A stretch of DNA of 37,603 nucleotides from an uncultured Selenomonadales bacterium (GCA_937910665.1 CALEPR010000172.1:1-37603), one strand, 5' to 3'. Counted from the stretch's first letter, positions 8,247 through 16,599 are shown. The notes: a model not told the origin generated them from the letters alone. Made by a program: numbers and translations.

Positions 8247-9563
8247 TTAGGTATCCAAAACTTTCCATTCATAATTAAAAGTAAAATATGTGCAGGCAGG
8301 AACATGATCCCAATTTTCACGAACGCGGTCTGTAACTTTTTTTACTTCGCGATAAGCGTCGGCGTTAGTGAGGAGAGCGAAAAATTGACTTGTGCCATTC
8401 TGAGTAACTGCGTCGCCTTTTCTAAAAGTCGCGCTGATAACTGTCAAAAATTGTTCTGCCGCATCTGACATTTGAAGTGCGCCGCTTTTGTGTCGCTTGA
8501 GATAGAAAACAATTAAGCAAGTTTGTTTGCTGTAAGCTCCGCGATTGCGTTTCAAAAATCTGTAAACATTCCTGAACGCCTCGAAAGGAAAGACAATGCA
8601 ACCTTCATCAGGATTTCTTTCGCCAAGAATCATTTCAACTTGATCAATTCCCGTGACTTCAGTTAAAGATTCCTCAACGTGTTCGTCGTCGTTGAAAATG
8701 CTGCAACCATGTCTGCCATTCTGTTTGACGCTGTAAAGTGCCTTGTCAGCTTTCTTGTAAAGTTCGGGAAAAACATTTCCGCTCATCGGGACGAAGACAC
8801 AACCAATCGACGCACCGAGCGGAATATTCATTTCTTCGCCCATCAACTTTTTTGCCGCCTCAGCAACTCTTTCGTTAATGAACTGTGTCTTGTACTCAAT
8901 CACGGCATCTTCATGAATACCTTTGCAGAAGACAACAAATTCATCTCCGCCCATTCTGCCGATAAAATCGTCCGGACGAAAAGCCGAGCGCAAAATATCT
9001 GCGAAACTTATCAAAACTTTGTCGCCCATGTCGTGACCATAAATATCGTTGACAAGTTTAAAACTGTCCAAGTCAATCATCATCAACGCACCGAGAGAAT
9101 TTTGACAAACTTTCGTGAGTTCGACGGCAACAGAGGCTTTGTTCAAAAGTCCTGTCAGAGAATCTGTAGAAGAACTTTTCTTCAGGGTAGCAATCTGTTC
9201 AACAGTCTGCATAATGTTTGCAACGCGTTTGAGCAAAACGTCCGGGCTGAAAGGTTTGCGAATAAAATCCATCGCGCCATTTTCAAATCCTTGACTTTCG
9301 GTTTCTTCGTCATGGTCGGCAGTCATAAACATAAATGGAATTGTTTCATGAAATTCTTCCTGCAAGGCAAGCTGAAGTTCATAGCCTGTCATTCCCGGCA
9401 TCCTCAAGTCAGACAAAACCATGTCCGGCTGTTCCTTCCTGTAAATTTCCATCGCCTCCATTCCCGAAGACGCACAGAAAGTTTGATATTCCTCCGCCAA
9501 CATATTTTCAGTCATCATCAAGGAAACTTCCATATCATCAACAATCAAAATTTTTTTCTTCAT
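8247..9563 (-). CDS. Response regulator with GGDEF domain and a degenerate second GGDEF-like domain
   Basis: Predicted phosphorylation-controlled diguanylate cyclase. Residues 1-120 form a receiver domain with Asp9/Asp10, phosphoacceptor Asp52 (SDLRMPG), Thr81 and Lys103. Residues about 130-290 form a GGDEF domain with an intact GGDEF at 205-209 and an RxxD inhibitory site (Arg196-Asp199) five residues earlier, so c-di-GMP synthesis with product inhibition is expected. Residues about 310-438 resemble a second GGDEF fold in which the signature is degraded (FRKGDAVTQNGTSQFFALL), probably non-catalytic. GTG at 9569 sits too close to the SD; ATG at 9563 has AGGAG 8 bases away. An extended -10 promoter lies upstream. 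The cognate kinase is not in the window. Confidence 0.9.
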   Translation of the reverse strand: MKKKILIVDDMEVSLMMTENMLAEEYQTFCASSGMEAMEIYRKEQPDMVLSDLRMPGMTGYELQLALQEEFHETIPFMFMTADHDEETESQGFENGAMDFIRKPFSPDVLLKRVANIMQTVEQIATLKKSSSTDSLTGLLNKASVAVELTKVCQNSLGALMMIDLDSFKLVNDIYGHDMGDKVLISFADILRSAFRPDDFIGRMGGDEFVVFCKGIHEDAVIEYKTQFINERVAEAAKKLMGEEMNIPLGASIGCVFVPMSGNVFPELYKKADKALYSVKQNGRHGCSIFNDDEHVEESLTEVTGIDQVEMILGERNPDEGCIVFPFEAFRNVYRFLKRNRGAYSKQTCLIVFYLKRHKSGALQMSDAAEQFLTVISATFRKGDAVTQNGTSQFFALLTNADAYREVKKVTDRVRENWDHVPACTYFTFNYEWKVLDT

Positions 9564-9615
9564 CTTCACATCTCCTGTATGAGAAAAATTTTTTTTACCT
9601 GCAAAATTTTTTGAT

Positions 9616-9643
9616 ATTATAACATTTCCTTGAAACTTTGAAA
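9616..9643 (-). promoter_or_regulatory. Predicted SigA promoter of the receiver-GGDEF operon
   Basis: Minus strand TTTCAA, 16 bp, TATAAT (9621-9616) with an upstream TGT (extended -10). About 50 bp before the ATG at 9563. Confidence 0.6.
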
Positions 9644-9729
9644 GTATTTTTTGCAGTAGGCAACAAAAAAATTTTGGGGTTCAATTTGCATTTTTAATTC
9701 AGCAAAAATTTTTTCGGCAAAAAAAGCGG

Positions 9730-9758
9730 TTGAAGAATTTTTAAATATGAAGTAAAAT
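9730..9758 (+). promoter_or_regulatory. Predicted SigA promoter of the exonuclease gene
   Basis: TTGAAG, 17 bp, TAAAAT, ending 28 bp before the ATG at 9787. Confidence 0.5.
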
Positions 9759-9786
9759 TTTTGAAAAGTTTTTTTGGGAGGACAGA

Positions 9787-10440
9787 ATGATTCACATAGT
9801 TATTGATTTGGAAATGAATCCAATAAAGCGCGACTTAAAGGAAGTAAGAAAATTTTTGCTCGACGAAGTGATCGAATTCGGCGCAGTCAAGTTAGATGAA
9901 AATTATCAGCAGATCGACACCTTTCAATGTTACGTTCAGCCGACTTTTGGAAAAATCAGCAATCACATTACAAAGTTGACAGGGATCACGGACGAAATGG
10001 TTGCCGACAAAGAAAAATTTCCTGAGGCTTTCAAAAATTTTTTCGACTGGGTTGGAACTTGGGACATGAAAATTTATTCTTGGAGCAATTCAGACATCAA
10101 TCAACTCCGAAATGAATGTGCCTATAAAATCCCCGAATTTGACGTTAAAAGGCTCGAGAGACAGTGGATAGATATTCAGAAGAAGTTTGACGATAAGATT
10201 GGAATTTCGGCAAATCTCGCGCTCAAGCACGCCGTCGGGGCGATGGACAGAAATTTTAAAGGCACTCAACACACCGCCCTTGCCGACGCTGAAAATACTG
10301 CCGCAATTTTGACGCTCATGCAGGACGAAGAAAAATTTCAGCAGACAATGAAACCTGTCATTGATATGTTGAATCCGAAAGCATTTTCAGAATCGATCGG
10401 AGATCTTTTTCCCGAGCTGAAAAATTTAAAATTTGACTGA
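9787..10440 (+). CDS. DEDDh-type 3'-5' exonuclease (KapD/ERI-1-like)
   Basis: RNase H-fold exonuclease that trims RNA or single-stranded DNA from the 3' end. 217 aa with the four acidic residues and the histidine of the DEDDh class: Asp7 and Glu9 in VIDLEMN, Asp103 in SNSDIN, and His162 with Asp167 in QHTALADAENTA. The size and the motif-I sequence resemble the stand-alone KapD/ERI-1 group more than DNA polymerase III epsilon, which would carry a clamp-binding tail. The ATG at 9787 follows GGGAGGA. It has its own promoter and a terminator shared with the convergent peptidoglycan-binding gene, so it is probably monocistronic. The natural substrate is not deducible. Confidence 0.85.
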   Translation: MIHIVIDLEMNPIKRDLKEVRKFLLDEVIEFGAVKLDENYQQIDTFQCYVQPTFGKISNHITKLTGITDEMVADKEKFPEAFKNFFDWVGTWDMKIYSWSNSDINQLRNECAYKIPEFDVKRLERQWIDIQKKFDDKIGISANLALKHAVGAMDRNFKGTQHTALADAENTAAILTLMQDEEKFQQTMKPVIDMLNPKAFSESIGDLFPELKNLKFD

Positions 10441-10453
10441 CAACAAAAAAATA

Positions 10454-10487
10454 AAAGCAACGCCGGCAACGCCAAGTTGCTTTTTTT
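10454..10487. terminator. Bidirectional intrinsic terminator
   Basis: AAAGCAAC (10454-10461) pairs with GTTGCTTT (10476-10483); A-run before and T-run after, so it serves both convergent genes. Confidence 0.85.
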
Positions 10488-11826
10488 AGTTATCAATGAT
10501 GTAAATTTGTAAACTTTGCCGACCAAAATTTATCGCCTCCTCGTAAGTGTCGAAGGCAATATCAATTCTGTTTCCTTTAATCGCGCCGCCTGTGTCCTCC
10601 GCGATCGCTTCGCCGTAATCGGGAATATAAACTCGCGTGCCGAGAGGAATCACGGAAGGATCGACGGCAATAATTCCTCGCCGAACTTTTGTGCCGGAAG
10701 CCGTCAAACTTCCTCCGGAATGAGGATCGTTCGCGCAGTAAGCTGTCGCGTCAACATAAATTGTTCGCTTGAACTTTGGAAATTCTTCGACAGATTTTTG
10801 CCACTCGGCATCCTCCGTCGCGTACTGAGAATTTTCCAAAGCGGCGTAGGTTGAAATTCCGCAAATTCCGTCCGCCGTCAACCCGACGCTGTATTGAAAA
10901 TCTCTAATCGCCGCAACAGTCGCCGCACCGCACCAACCGTCCGCATCGCCGTCCAAAAATCCGCGCTCAATTAAAAGTCGCTGAACTTTTTCCACGCCCG
11001 GTCCGCGCATACCCGGTTTTACGATGTCGCCGACCTCAGCAACTCCTGCGTCTTGAGGAATCGTTCCTTTAGAAATTGTTTTTGGATCGTTCAGCAAGTT
11101 AAAAGTTTTTTCATCAAAAATTCCCGTCGCCGCCAAGCCGACCGCAAATTGAAAATCTTTCAGCGCATTTTCTGTCGCCGCACCAAAATCTCCGTCCGCC
11201 GCTCCTGTCAAATATCCCAAGCCGATTAACATATCTTGCAATTCGCGAACTTCGTAACCTTGATCTCCGAATTTCAAAGGCTCGGCAGGTTGAGTTAAAT
11301 TATTGGAAGTTTCGGAAGAAAAATTTTTTCCTGACTCGGAACTTTCCAACAAATTAAAAGTTTCCGCTCCGCAAATTCCATCCGCGATCAAATTATTGTC
11401 GGCTTGAAATTGTTTAATCGCGTCCTCTGTCACTGCACCGAAAACTCCGTCCACCGCTCCTTCCAAGTAAGCGAGACGAATTAAAATATTTTGAATCTCA
11501 GCAACTTTGTCGCCGCTGTCACCGAATTTTATTTCGGAAGTCGAGGAAAAATTTTCTTCGCGCAAAAATCGAAAAGTTTCCGCTCCGCAAATTCCGTCCG
11601 CGATCAAATTATTCGCTCGCTGAAAATTTTTTAAGGCGTTTTCTGTTTCCTCGCCGAAATCTCCGTCAGCTTCGCCGGTCAAAAAATTTTTTTCAATCAA
11701 AAGCCGCTGAACTTCCTCGACCTCCTCGCCTTTGTCGCCAAATTGAACATCAGCCGAACAAGTTGATAACGGACAGTGAAGAGCGGACAGCAGAAAAGCG
11801 ATAAAAAAAATTTTTTTGCAGTTCAT
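10486..11826 (-). CDS. Secreted protein with four peptidoglycan-binding repeats and a C-terminal 3D domain
   Basis: Predicted exported cell-wall protein, 446 aa. A signal peptide (about 1-25, hydrophobic core IAFLLSALHCPL, cleavage near CSA) precedes four PG_binding_1 repeats (about 28-90, 98-160, 190-250, 268-330), each with an FGD(K/S/Q)G start and a DG(D/V)FGxxT core. The C-terminal 3D domain (about 350-446) has DATAYC, GIIAVDPSVIPLGTRVYI and EDTGGAIKGNRIDIA, including the three Asp residues that name the 3D fold of lytic transglycosylases (MltA, Sps, YocH type). The role is probably peptidoglycan binding and cleavage in growth, spore germination or resuscitation. The ATG overlaps the stop of the upstream gene by 4 bp, so translation is coupled. 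Confidence 0.88.
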   Translation of the reverse strand: MNCKKIFFIAFLLSALHCPLSTCSADVQFGDKGEEVEEVQRLLIEKNFLTGEADGDFGEETENALKNFQRANNLIADGICGAETFRFLREENFSSTSEIKFGDSGDKVAEIQNILIRLAYLEGAVDGVFGAVTEDAIKQFQADNNLIADGICGAETFNLLESSESGKNFSSETSNNLTQPAEPLKFGDQGYEVRELQDMLIGLGYLTGAADGDFGAATENALKDFQFAVGLAATGIFDEKTFNLLNDPKTISKGTIPQDAGVAEVGDIVKPGMRGPGVEKVQRLLIERGFLDGDADGWCGAATVAAIRDFQYSVGLTADGICGISTYAALENSQYATEDAEWQKSVEEFPKFKRTIYVDATAYCANDPHSGGSLTASGTKVRRGIIAVDPSVIPLGTRVYIPDYGEAIAEDTGGAIKGNRIDIAFDTYEEAINFGRQSLQIYIIDN

Positions 11827-12215
11827 ACCTTCTCACTCTCCAAAAATTTTTTTACTAAAATTTCTGCAACAATTCCGTCCACAGGCTCGGGAGGCGTTTG
11901 CATTGTTGTCGGCAAAAGTTTTCGCCAACCTCGCGGAGGATTTTTTTCCCAATACTCTCGACGTGCCTGCTCGGTTGTATGTTTTTCGTCCACGACTTTG
12001 ACAGGTAAAATTTCTTCTAGAATTTTTTTCGCCGCCTGATGAGTTGTTCCGTTTCCCAAGACCGCGATTTTTAAATCAAAATTTTTTGCAAGCTCCCGAA
12101 CAGTTTCCCTCAACTTTTCTGTCGCGATGACCGACTGAAATTTTATTTCGCCGTTTGAAGTCAAAACCGCAACGCCGCATTTGTCGCGACCGGGATCAAT
12201 TCCTACCGCAAACAT
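11823..12215 (-). CDS. RuvX/YqgF-like RNase H-fold nuclease family protein
   Basis: 130 aa. N-terminal GIDPGRDKCGVAVL is the first strand and acidic residue of the RuvC/YqgF RNase H-like fold; VLGNGTT and VDEKHTTEQARREYW follow, then a C-terminal PVDGIVAEIL segment with the last acidic position. This is the YqgF-related branch whose classical members process pre-16S rRNA, but the sequence departs from typical YqgF and a resolvase-like role is equally possible. The frame opens with a TTG at 12239; the ATG at 12215, two bases after the stop of the DUF3084 gene, is the better start and implies coupled translation. It is the middle gene of a three-gene operon ending in the 3D-domain protein. Confidence 0.72.
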   Translation of the reverse strand: MFAVGIDPGRDKCGVAVLTSNGEIKFQSVIATEKLRETVRELAKNFDLKIAVLGNGTTHQAAKKILEEILPVKVVDEKHTTEQARREYWEKNPPRGWRKLLPTTMQTPPEPVDGIVAEILVKKFLESEKV

Positions 12216-12216
12216 T

Positions 12217-13443
12217 TTAAAGTCCGCGCCTTTGCTCAACTTTAATATTCAGTCGCAAAGGTCCTATTGAAGTCGTCGCGTCCTTCGCATAAGCCGACAA
12301 ATAAACTTTGCCGCGAATTTTTCCGACCGAATCCATAACTTCATAAAGTTGATCGCCGTCAATGATTCCGACCGAGCCGCTGATCGGATCTGCCAAAATT
12401 CCTCTGCCAACCGCCGCGCGATTTATTTCAGACAAAAAATTTTGCAAAATAATTTCTGCGTCCGCCTCTTTCACAACGTCGTAAGTTTTTGAAAAAATAA
12501 ATTCTCCCTTGTCGAAAACAGAATCATTTTTGTAAAGCGACAGCGCAGTGCGAATAGGTTCACCGCGAACTAAATTTCCTGCCGCCGTGATTCTCAAAAC
12601 CATATCTTGTTTGCTTTTTGAAATTGTTTCGATTGCGCGATTTAATTCAGGCTGATAAATCCAAACAGAACTGTCAATAGTTTCTCCGAAACGCGCAGAA
12701 ATATTTCCTGACGCTTCGTCCGCTAATTTATTTATGTCGGCGGCAATTTTTTCTGCGGATTGATTCGGATTGATAACTCCGCTGGACAAAATTTCTCCGG
12801 CTTTAAAAATTATGTCGCCTTCGCGAATTGCAATCAAACCGTCGCGCAGATTTTTTGCGTGTTCCTCAAGTTCGGAATTATTTTTTGTCAGCTTTTCATT
12901 CTCCGAAGTCAAATTTGTGTTCGACGCAGAAAGTTTTTTGTTGCTGTCCTCCAGCGCGGAATTTGTGTCGGCTAAAGTTTTATTTTCCGCAGTCAGCTCA
13001 GATTTTTCCTGCTCAAGTTGTTCGTTGCCTTCCTTCAGGCGTTCGGACTCGGCGGTTAATTCTTTCTGCTCGGCTTTCAAAGTTTCAATTTCATCTTTCG
13101 ACTGCAACAAATCTTTTCCGGCATCAGCCAATTCTCCCTGCGTCAAAAAAAGTTCGTCCGAAACTTCGGTAAGTTTTATTCTTGTGGACTCCATCGCCGA
13201 ATTTAATTCTTCCATTCCAAAAAGAGCCGTGCGAACATTTTCGGAAGTCACAGCCAAAGTTCCCATCGTCAGCGCGGTTATCAACCCGCCTGTTATAACT
13301 GTCACAATCATGGAAGTGTGACGCGGACGAAGTCCGAAAATTGACAGGCGTTTTTTGCCGATCTTTGTGCCGAGCTTGTCGCCGATAAAAGCAATCGCTC
13401 CGCCTGTGACAATCATCACGCCCACCAAATAAATTCCATACAT
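12217..13443 (-). CDS. DUF3084 membrane-anchored coiled-coil protein
   Basis: 408 aa, function unknown. Two N-terminal hydrophobic segments (about 4-20 and 45-66) flank a basic loop, followed by a long Glu/Lys/Asn/Ser-rich coiled coil (about 75-205, with repeated LxxxNxxL spacing) and an alpha/beta C-terminal domain (about 210-408) ending in a YLSAYAKDATTSIGPLRLNIKVE segment. This is the DUF3084 layout seen in cyanobacteria and Negativicutes. The N-terminus probably sits in the cytoplasmic membrane with the coiled coil projecting. The ATG has a GGAGAG SD with a T-rich spacer. First gene of the operon with the RNase H-fold and 3D proteins, suggesting an envelope-related role (inference from context). 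Confidence 0.82.
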   Translation of the reverse strand: MYGIYLVGVMIVTGGAIAFIGDKLGTKIGKKRLSIFGLRPRHTSMIVTVITGGLITALTMGTLAVTSENVRTALFGMEELNSAMESTRIKLTEVSDELFLTQGELADAGKDLLQSKDEIETLKAEQKELTAESERLKEGNEQLEQEKSELTAENKTLADTNSALEDSNKKLSASNTNLTSENEKLTKNNSELEEHAKNLRDGLIAIREGDIIFKAGEILSSGVINPNQSAEKIAADINKLADEASGNISARFGETIDSSVWIYQPELNRAIETISKSKQDMVLRITAAGNLVRGEPIRTALSLYKNDSVFDKGEFIFSKTYDVVKEADAEIILQNFLSEINRAAVGRGILADPISGSVGIIDGDQLYEVMDSVGKIRGKVYLSAYAKDATTSIGPLRLNIKVEQRRGL

Positions 13444-13548
13444 AAAAAAAATCTCTCCACTAAAAAAAATTTTTTCTCTGACAAATTAACATTTGCAATT
13501 TCGCCGAAAATAAAAAAATTCCTTCGCAAAAAATTTTTTATGAAATTG

Positions 13549-13590
13549 AAAAAAGTCGCCATCAAACTTTTGGAAGGACAACGACTTTTT
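13549..13590 (-). terminator. Intrinsic terminator after rpsU
   Basis: Nine-base perfect arms AAAAAGTCG/CGACTTTTT (13550-13558 and 13582-13590) with a 23-base loop; T-run on the minus strand. It separates rpsU from the DUF3084 operon. Confidence 0.7.
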
Positions 13591-13616
13591 ATTTTTTGGA
13601 ATTTTTTCAATGCGAA

Positions 13617-13796
13617 TCAACGAAATTTACGCTTACGAGCCGCCTCAGATTTTTTCTTGCGGCGAACGCTGGGTTTTTCATAGTGTTCGCGTTTGCGAAC
13701 TTCGGCAAGCGTACCTGCTCTTTGACAGGTGCGTTTAAAGCGTCGGAGAGCACTATCGATCGATTCGTTTTTTCCTACCTTAACCTCATTAGCCAC
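13617..13796 (-). CDS. rpsU: 30S ribosomal protein S21
   Basis: 59-aa ribosomal protein of the small subunit. The translation begins MANEVKVGKNESIDSALRRF and continues with KRTCQRAGTLAEVRKREHYE, then the basic tail KPSVRRKKKSEAARKRKFR, matching bacterial S21 over its whole length. The start is GTG at 13796, about 10 bases after a GGAGGGAGGG SD. It is preceded by a near-consensus promoter and followed by a terminator, so it is monocistronic. S21 is present in Firmicutes, where it is often linked to yqeY or dnaG; here its neighbours are dnaA upstream and the DUF3084 operon downstream. Confidence 0.95.
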   Translation of the reverse strand: MANEVKVGKNESIDSALRRFKRTCQRAGTLAEVRKREHYEKPSVRRKKKSEAARKRKFR

Positions 13797-13847
13797 GGTT
13801 ATTTTCCCTCCCTCCGCTTCAAACTGCGTTAAACAATCAACAGCGCA

Positions 13848-13876
13848 ATTATATCACTGCAAACTTTTAACGTCAA
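13848..13876 (-). promoter_or_regulatory. Strong SigA promoter of rpsU
   Basis: Minus strand TTGACG (13876-13871), 17 bp, TATAAT (13853-13848). Only one mismatch to consensus. It lies about 50 bp before the GTG start. Confidence 0.85.
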
Positions 13877-13929
13877 CGTCGATAAAATAATTTTTTGTTG
13901 TCAGTGTGGAATTTTCAGATATTAAAAAA

Positions 13930-15345
13930 TCAAAAATTTGCGTCGGGAAAAAGTTTTTGCAAAAGTTGAAGCAGCTGAGGATTTTTTTTCAACTCAAGCT
14001 GAATTTTGCTGTGTGCGCGAATAACAGTTGCATGATCGCGCTTGCCGAAAAATTTTGCAATAACCGACCAAGAAGTTAAAGTCAATGCGCGGCAGAGGAA
14101 CATTGCAATTTGTCTTGGGCGAGCAATTTTTTGTGCGCGGCTGTTGCTAAGGAGTGAGTCGGGAGTTAAAGCAAAATGTTCAGCAACTTTTGCAACAATT
14201 TCCTGCAAGGATAAATCAGTTTGCGGCTGAGGCATTTCAGGTTTCACAAAAATATCTGCCTGTAAATTTTTTTGGTCGTCGCCCTCCAAATCATTAAAAG
14301 CATCTTCAAAACTTCTGTGCATTAAAGTAGCGCGAGCGACGACGCGATTAAATGCTCCTTCCAAGTCGCGAACATTTGAATCAAATTTTTCTGCCAATCC
14401 TGAAATAATTTGCGGAGGAATTAAAATATTTTCCAACTGAGCCTTCTTTTGTAAAATTGCAATTCTAGTCTCAATGTCGGGAATCTGAACATCGGTACAA
14501 AGTCCCCATGAAAATCTTGAACTTAAACGCTCCTCAAGTCCTGCGATTTGTTTCGGAGGTTTATCGGCGGCGATAACAATTTGCTTGTTGAGGTTATGCA
14601 GTTCATTGAAGGTGTGAAAAAATTCTTCCTGCGTCGCATCCTTTCCGGCGAGGAATTGAATATCATCGATCAGAAGGACATCAGTTTTGCGATATTTTTC
14701 CTTGAAGGCATTCATTTTGTGTTCGCGAATGGAAGTTATCAATTCGCTTGTAAACTGTTCGGCAGAAACGTAGAGAATTTTTTTCTGCGGCGAAGTTTCA
14801 AAAATTTTATTTCCGACAGCTTGCATTAAATGAGTTTTGCCGAGACCGACACCGCCATAGATAAAAAAAGGATTGTAATTCATTCCTGGATTGCGGCAAA
14901 TTGCTTGAGCGGCGGCGTGAGCAAATTCATTTGACTTTCCAATGACAAAATTTTCAAAAGTATATTTTTTATTCAGCGTGGAATTTTCAGGCGGCGGAGA
15001 AATTTTTTCTGTCGCCTGAGGAAAATTTTTTTCTTCGCTCATCTCCAAAGTCATCTGAACTTCGTTTTCAGGTTTGACTTTAAATTTTGTGCGGCGCATA
15101 GTTTTTACAACAATGCTCAAATGTTCGCCGGATAAATCAAAAAAAGCCTCTTCCAATTTTGAAAGATAGCGATCCTCAACCCATTGCCGCAAAAGTTCGT
15201 CCGTCGTTGCCAAAGTCAAAACATTTTTTTCCAACGACACAGGTCTTAAAGGTTCAATCCATTTTGCGACTGCATTTTCAGAAAGATATTCGCGTGACCT
15301 GGATAAAACCTGTTGCCAAAGATTTTTAATTTGATTAGGTTGCAT
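13930..15345 (-). CDS. dnaA: Chromosomal replication initiator protein DnaA
   Basis: AAA+ initiator that binds DnaA boxes and opens oriC. 471 aa with all four domains: the N-terminal DnaB-interaction domain (1-80), a variable linker (about 85-125), the ATPase with Walker A GGVGLGKT (164-171) and Walker B LLIDD (224-228), and the C-terminal helix-turn-helix with RQIAMFLCRALT and the signature RDHATVIRAH. The ATG at 15345 follows GGAG at 6 bases. Unusual context: dnaN, recF and gyrB are not beside it. The neighbours are a PHP phosphoesterase 50 bp upstream and rpsU downstream, and no cluster of DnaA boxes is seen around the gene, so oriC is probably elsewhere. No sign of degradation. Confidence 0.96.
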   Translation of the reverse strand: MQPNQIKNLWQQVLSRSREYLSENAVAKWIEPLRPVSLEKNVLTLATTDELLRQWVEDRYLSKLEEAFFDLSGEHLSIVVKTMRRTKFKVKPENEVQMTLEMSEEKNFPQATEKISPPPENSTLNKKYTFENFVIGKSNEFAHAAAQAICRNPGMNYNPFFIYGGVGLGKTHLMQAVGNKIFETSPQKKILYVSAEQFTSELITSIREHKMNAFKEKYRKTDVLLIDDIQFLAGKDATQEEFFHTFNELHNLNKQIVIAADKPPKQIAGLEERLSSRFSWGLCTDVQIPDIETRIAILQKKAQLENILIPPQIISGLAEKFDSNVRDLEGAFNRVVARATLMHRSFEDAFNDLEGDDQKNLQADIFVKPEMPQPQTDLSLQEIVAKVAEHFALTPDSLLSNSRAQKIARPRQIAMFLCRALTLTSWSVIAKFFGKRDHATVIRAHSKIQLELKKNPQLLQLLQKLFPDANF

Positions 15346-15394
15346 AGTTTGCTCCGATTTTTTTTAGTTCGCCAAAAATTTTTTTACAAAAATC

Positions 15395-16225
15395 TTAAAC
15401 TTCCGAGTCAGGTTTAATATAAAATTTTTCTGCCAATTCGTTCGGAATTGTAAATTCTCCCAGCGCACTTACAAAACGTGATGCAGTTCCATGAAAGTCG
15501 CTGCCGCCGCCCAATAATAAATTATATTGCGACGCTAAAGTTTTGTAACGCTGAACATCTTCTTCAGTATGGAAAGGATAAAAAACTTCCAGTGCGTCAA
15601 CTTTTTTACAAATTTCCTCAACCAAAAAATCATCTCCGACAAGTTTCGGGTGAGCCAAACAAGCCAGTCCGCCCGCTTGGTGGATGACTTCGACAACTTC
15701 ATCAATTTCAGGAAAATATCTCGGCGCGTAAGCAGGTTTATCTTTGCCGAGCATTTTTTCAAAAGCCTCGCGGATATTTTTAAAAAATCCTGCCTTCACC
15801 AAAACTCGCGCAACATGAAACCTGCCGATAGACCTGCTGGCTCCGGCGACTTGCAAAACATCTGTTTCGCGAATTGGATATTTATTTTCCTGCAACTTTT
15901 TTACAATTTCGCTAAACCTCGTCCAACGCGATTCAGAAATTTCGTTAATCATCTCCGAAAGTCTGCTGTCGTAAATGTCAATGTTGTAACCGACAATATG
16001 AACATCGTGCTCGGGATTGCTCGCGCTGATTTCGATTCCGGGAATAATTTTAATTCCTTTGTTGGGATAGAGGTTATTTTCATATAAATAACGAACGCCG
16101 TCCACCGTGTCATGGTCGGTGACGGCAAGATATGTAAGACCAACTTTTTTTGCTTCCGCGACAAGTTCTTCAGGCGAAAAACTGCCGTCAGAAAAATTTG
16201 TGTGCGTATGTAAATCTGCGGGCAT
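15395..16225 (-). CDS. PHP-domain phosphoesterase (RNase AM/TrpH-like)
   Basis: 276 aa metal-dependent phosphoesterase of the PHP family, whose characterised members hydrolyse 3',5'-nucleotide bisphosphates or trim 5' ends of RNA. Metal-ligand motifs in order: DLHTHTNFSDG (residues 4-14), TDHDTVDG, PGIEIS, DVHIVGYNID, LAHPKL and GGSDFHG. The frame opens at 16258, but the ATG at 16225 with AGAGGT at 6 bases starts exactly at MPADLHTH. It lies between spoVS (72 bp upstream) and dnaA (49 bp downstream) on the same strand and may be read through with them. A nucleic-acid turnover role is inferred from the family. Confidence 0.88.
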   Translation of the reverse strand: MPADLHTHTNFSDGSFSPEELVAEAKKVGLTYLAVTDHDTVDGVRYLYENNLYPNKGIKIIPGIEISASNPEHDVHIVGYNIDIYDSRLSEMINEISESRWTRFSEIVKKLQENKYPIRETDVLQVAGASRSIGRFHVARVLVKAGFFKNIREAFEKMLGKDKPAYAPRYFPEIDEVVEVIHQAGGLACLAHPKLVGDDFLVEEICKKVDALEVFYPFHTEEDVQRYKTLASQYNLLLGGGSDFHGTASRFVSALGEFTIPNELAEKFYIKPDSEV

Positions 16226-16297
16226 AAATTTACCTCTTTTCAGTTGTCGGAAATTCAAATGAAATTTCGGTAAATATACTTTCCGACTAAAAAAATT

Positions 16298-16558
16298 TTA
16301 ACGCGGCTCGACAATCAATTTAATTGCAGTGCGCTCGCTGCCGTCAATCTCGATGTCCGTGAACGCAGGAATACAAATTAAATCTACTCCATGCGGTGCG
16401 ACAAATCCCCGCGCGATGGCCACTGCTTTAACGGCTTGGTTCAATGCGCCTGCGCCGATAGCTTGCATTTCCGCGCTGCCGCTCTCGCGAATAACGCCTG
16501 CAAGTGCTCCCGCCACAGAATTAGGATTGGATTTAGCCGATACTTTTAAAACTTCCAT
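16298..16558 (-). CDS. spoVS: Stage V sporulation protein S
   Basis: 86-aa Alba-like protein, nearly invariant in spore-forming Firmicutes and also in some non-sporulating relatives. In Bacillus subtilis it acts in spore coat/septation timing. The sequence begins MEVLKVSAKSNPNSVAGALA and contains QAIGAGALNQAVKAVAIARG and the C-terminal ERTAIKLIVEPR, a full-length match. The ATG has an AAAGGGGAA SD. It lies directly downstream of ymdB, the same order as in Bacillus. A sequence matching the SigH consensus completely is present 42 bp upstream of the start, in agreement with SigH control of spoVS in Bacillus. This is the clearest hint that the organism is, or recently was, able to sporulate. Confidence 0.95.
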   Translation of the reverse strand: MEVLKVSAKSNPNSVAGALAGVIRESGSAEMQAIGAGALNQAVKAVAIARGFVAPHGVDLICIPAFTDIEIDGSERTAIKLIVEPR

Positions 16559-16599
16559 GATAATTCCCCTTTCTCGAACTTTTACAAGTTTGCCTTACT

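Noticed and set aside
8679..9614. 311-codon plus-strand frame opposite the receiver-GGDEF gene
   Set aside because: Antisense shadow; composition rich in His/Asn/Arg/Phe and no motifs.
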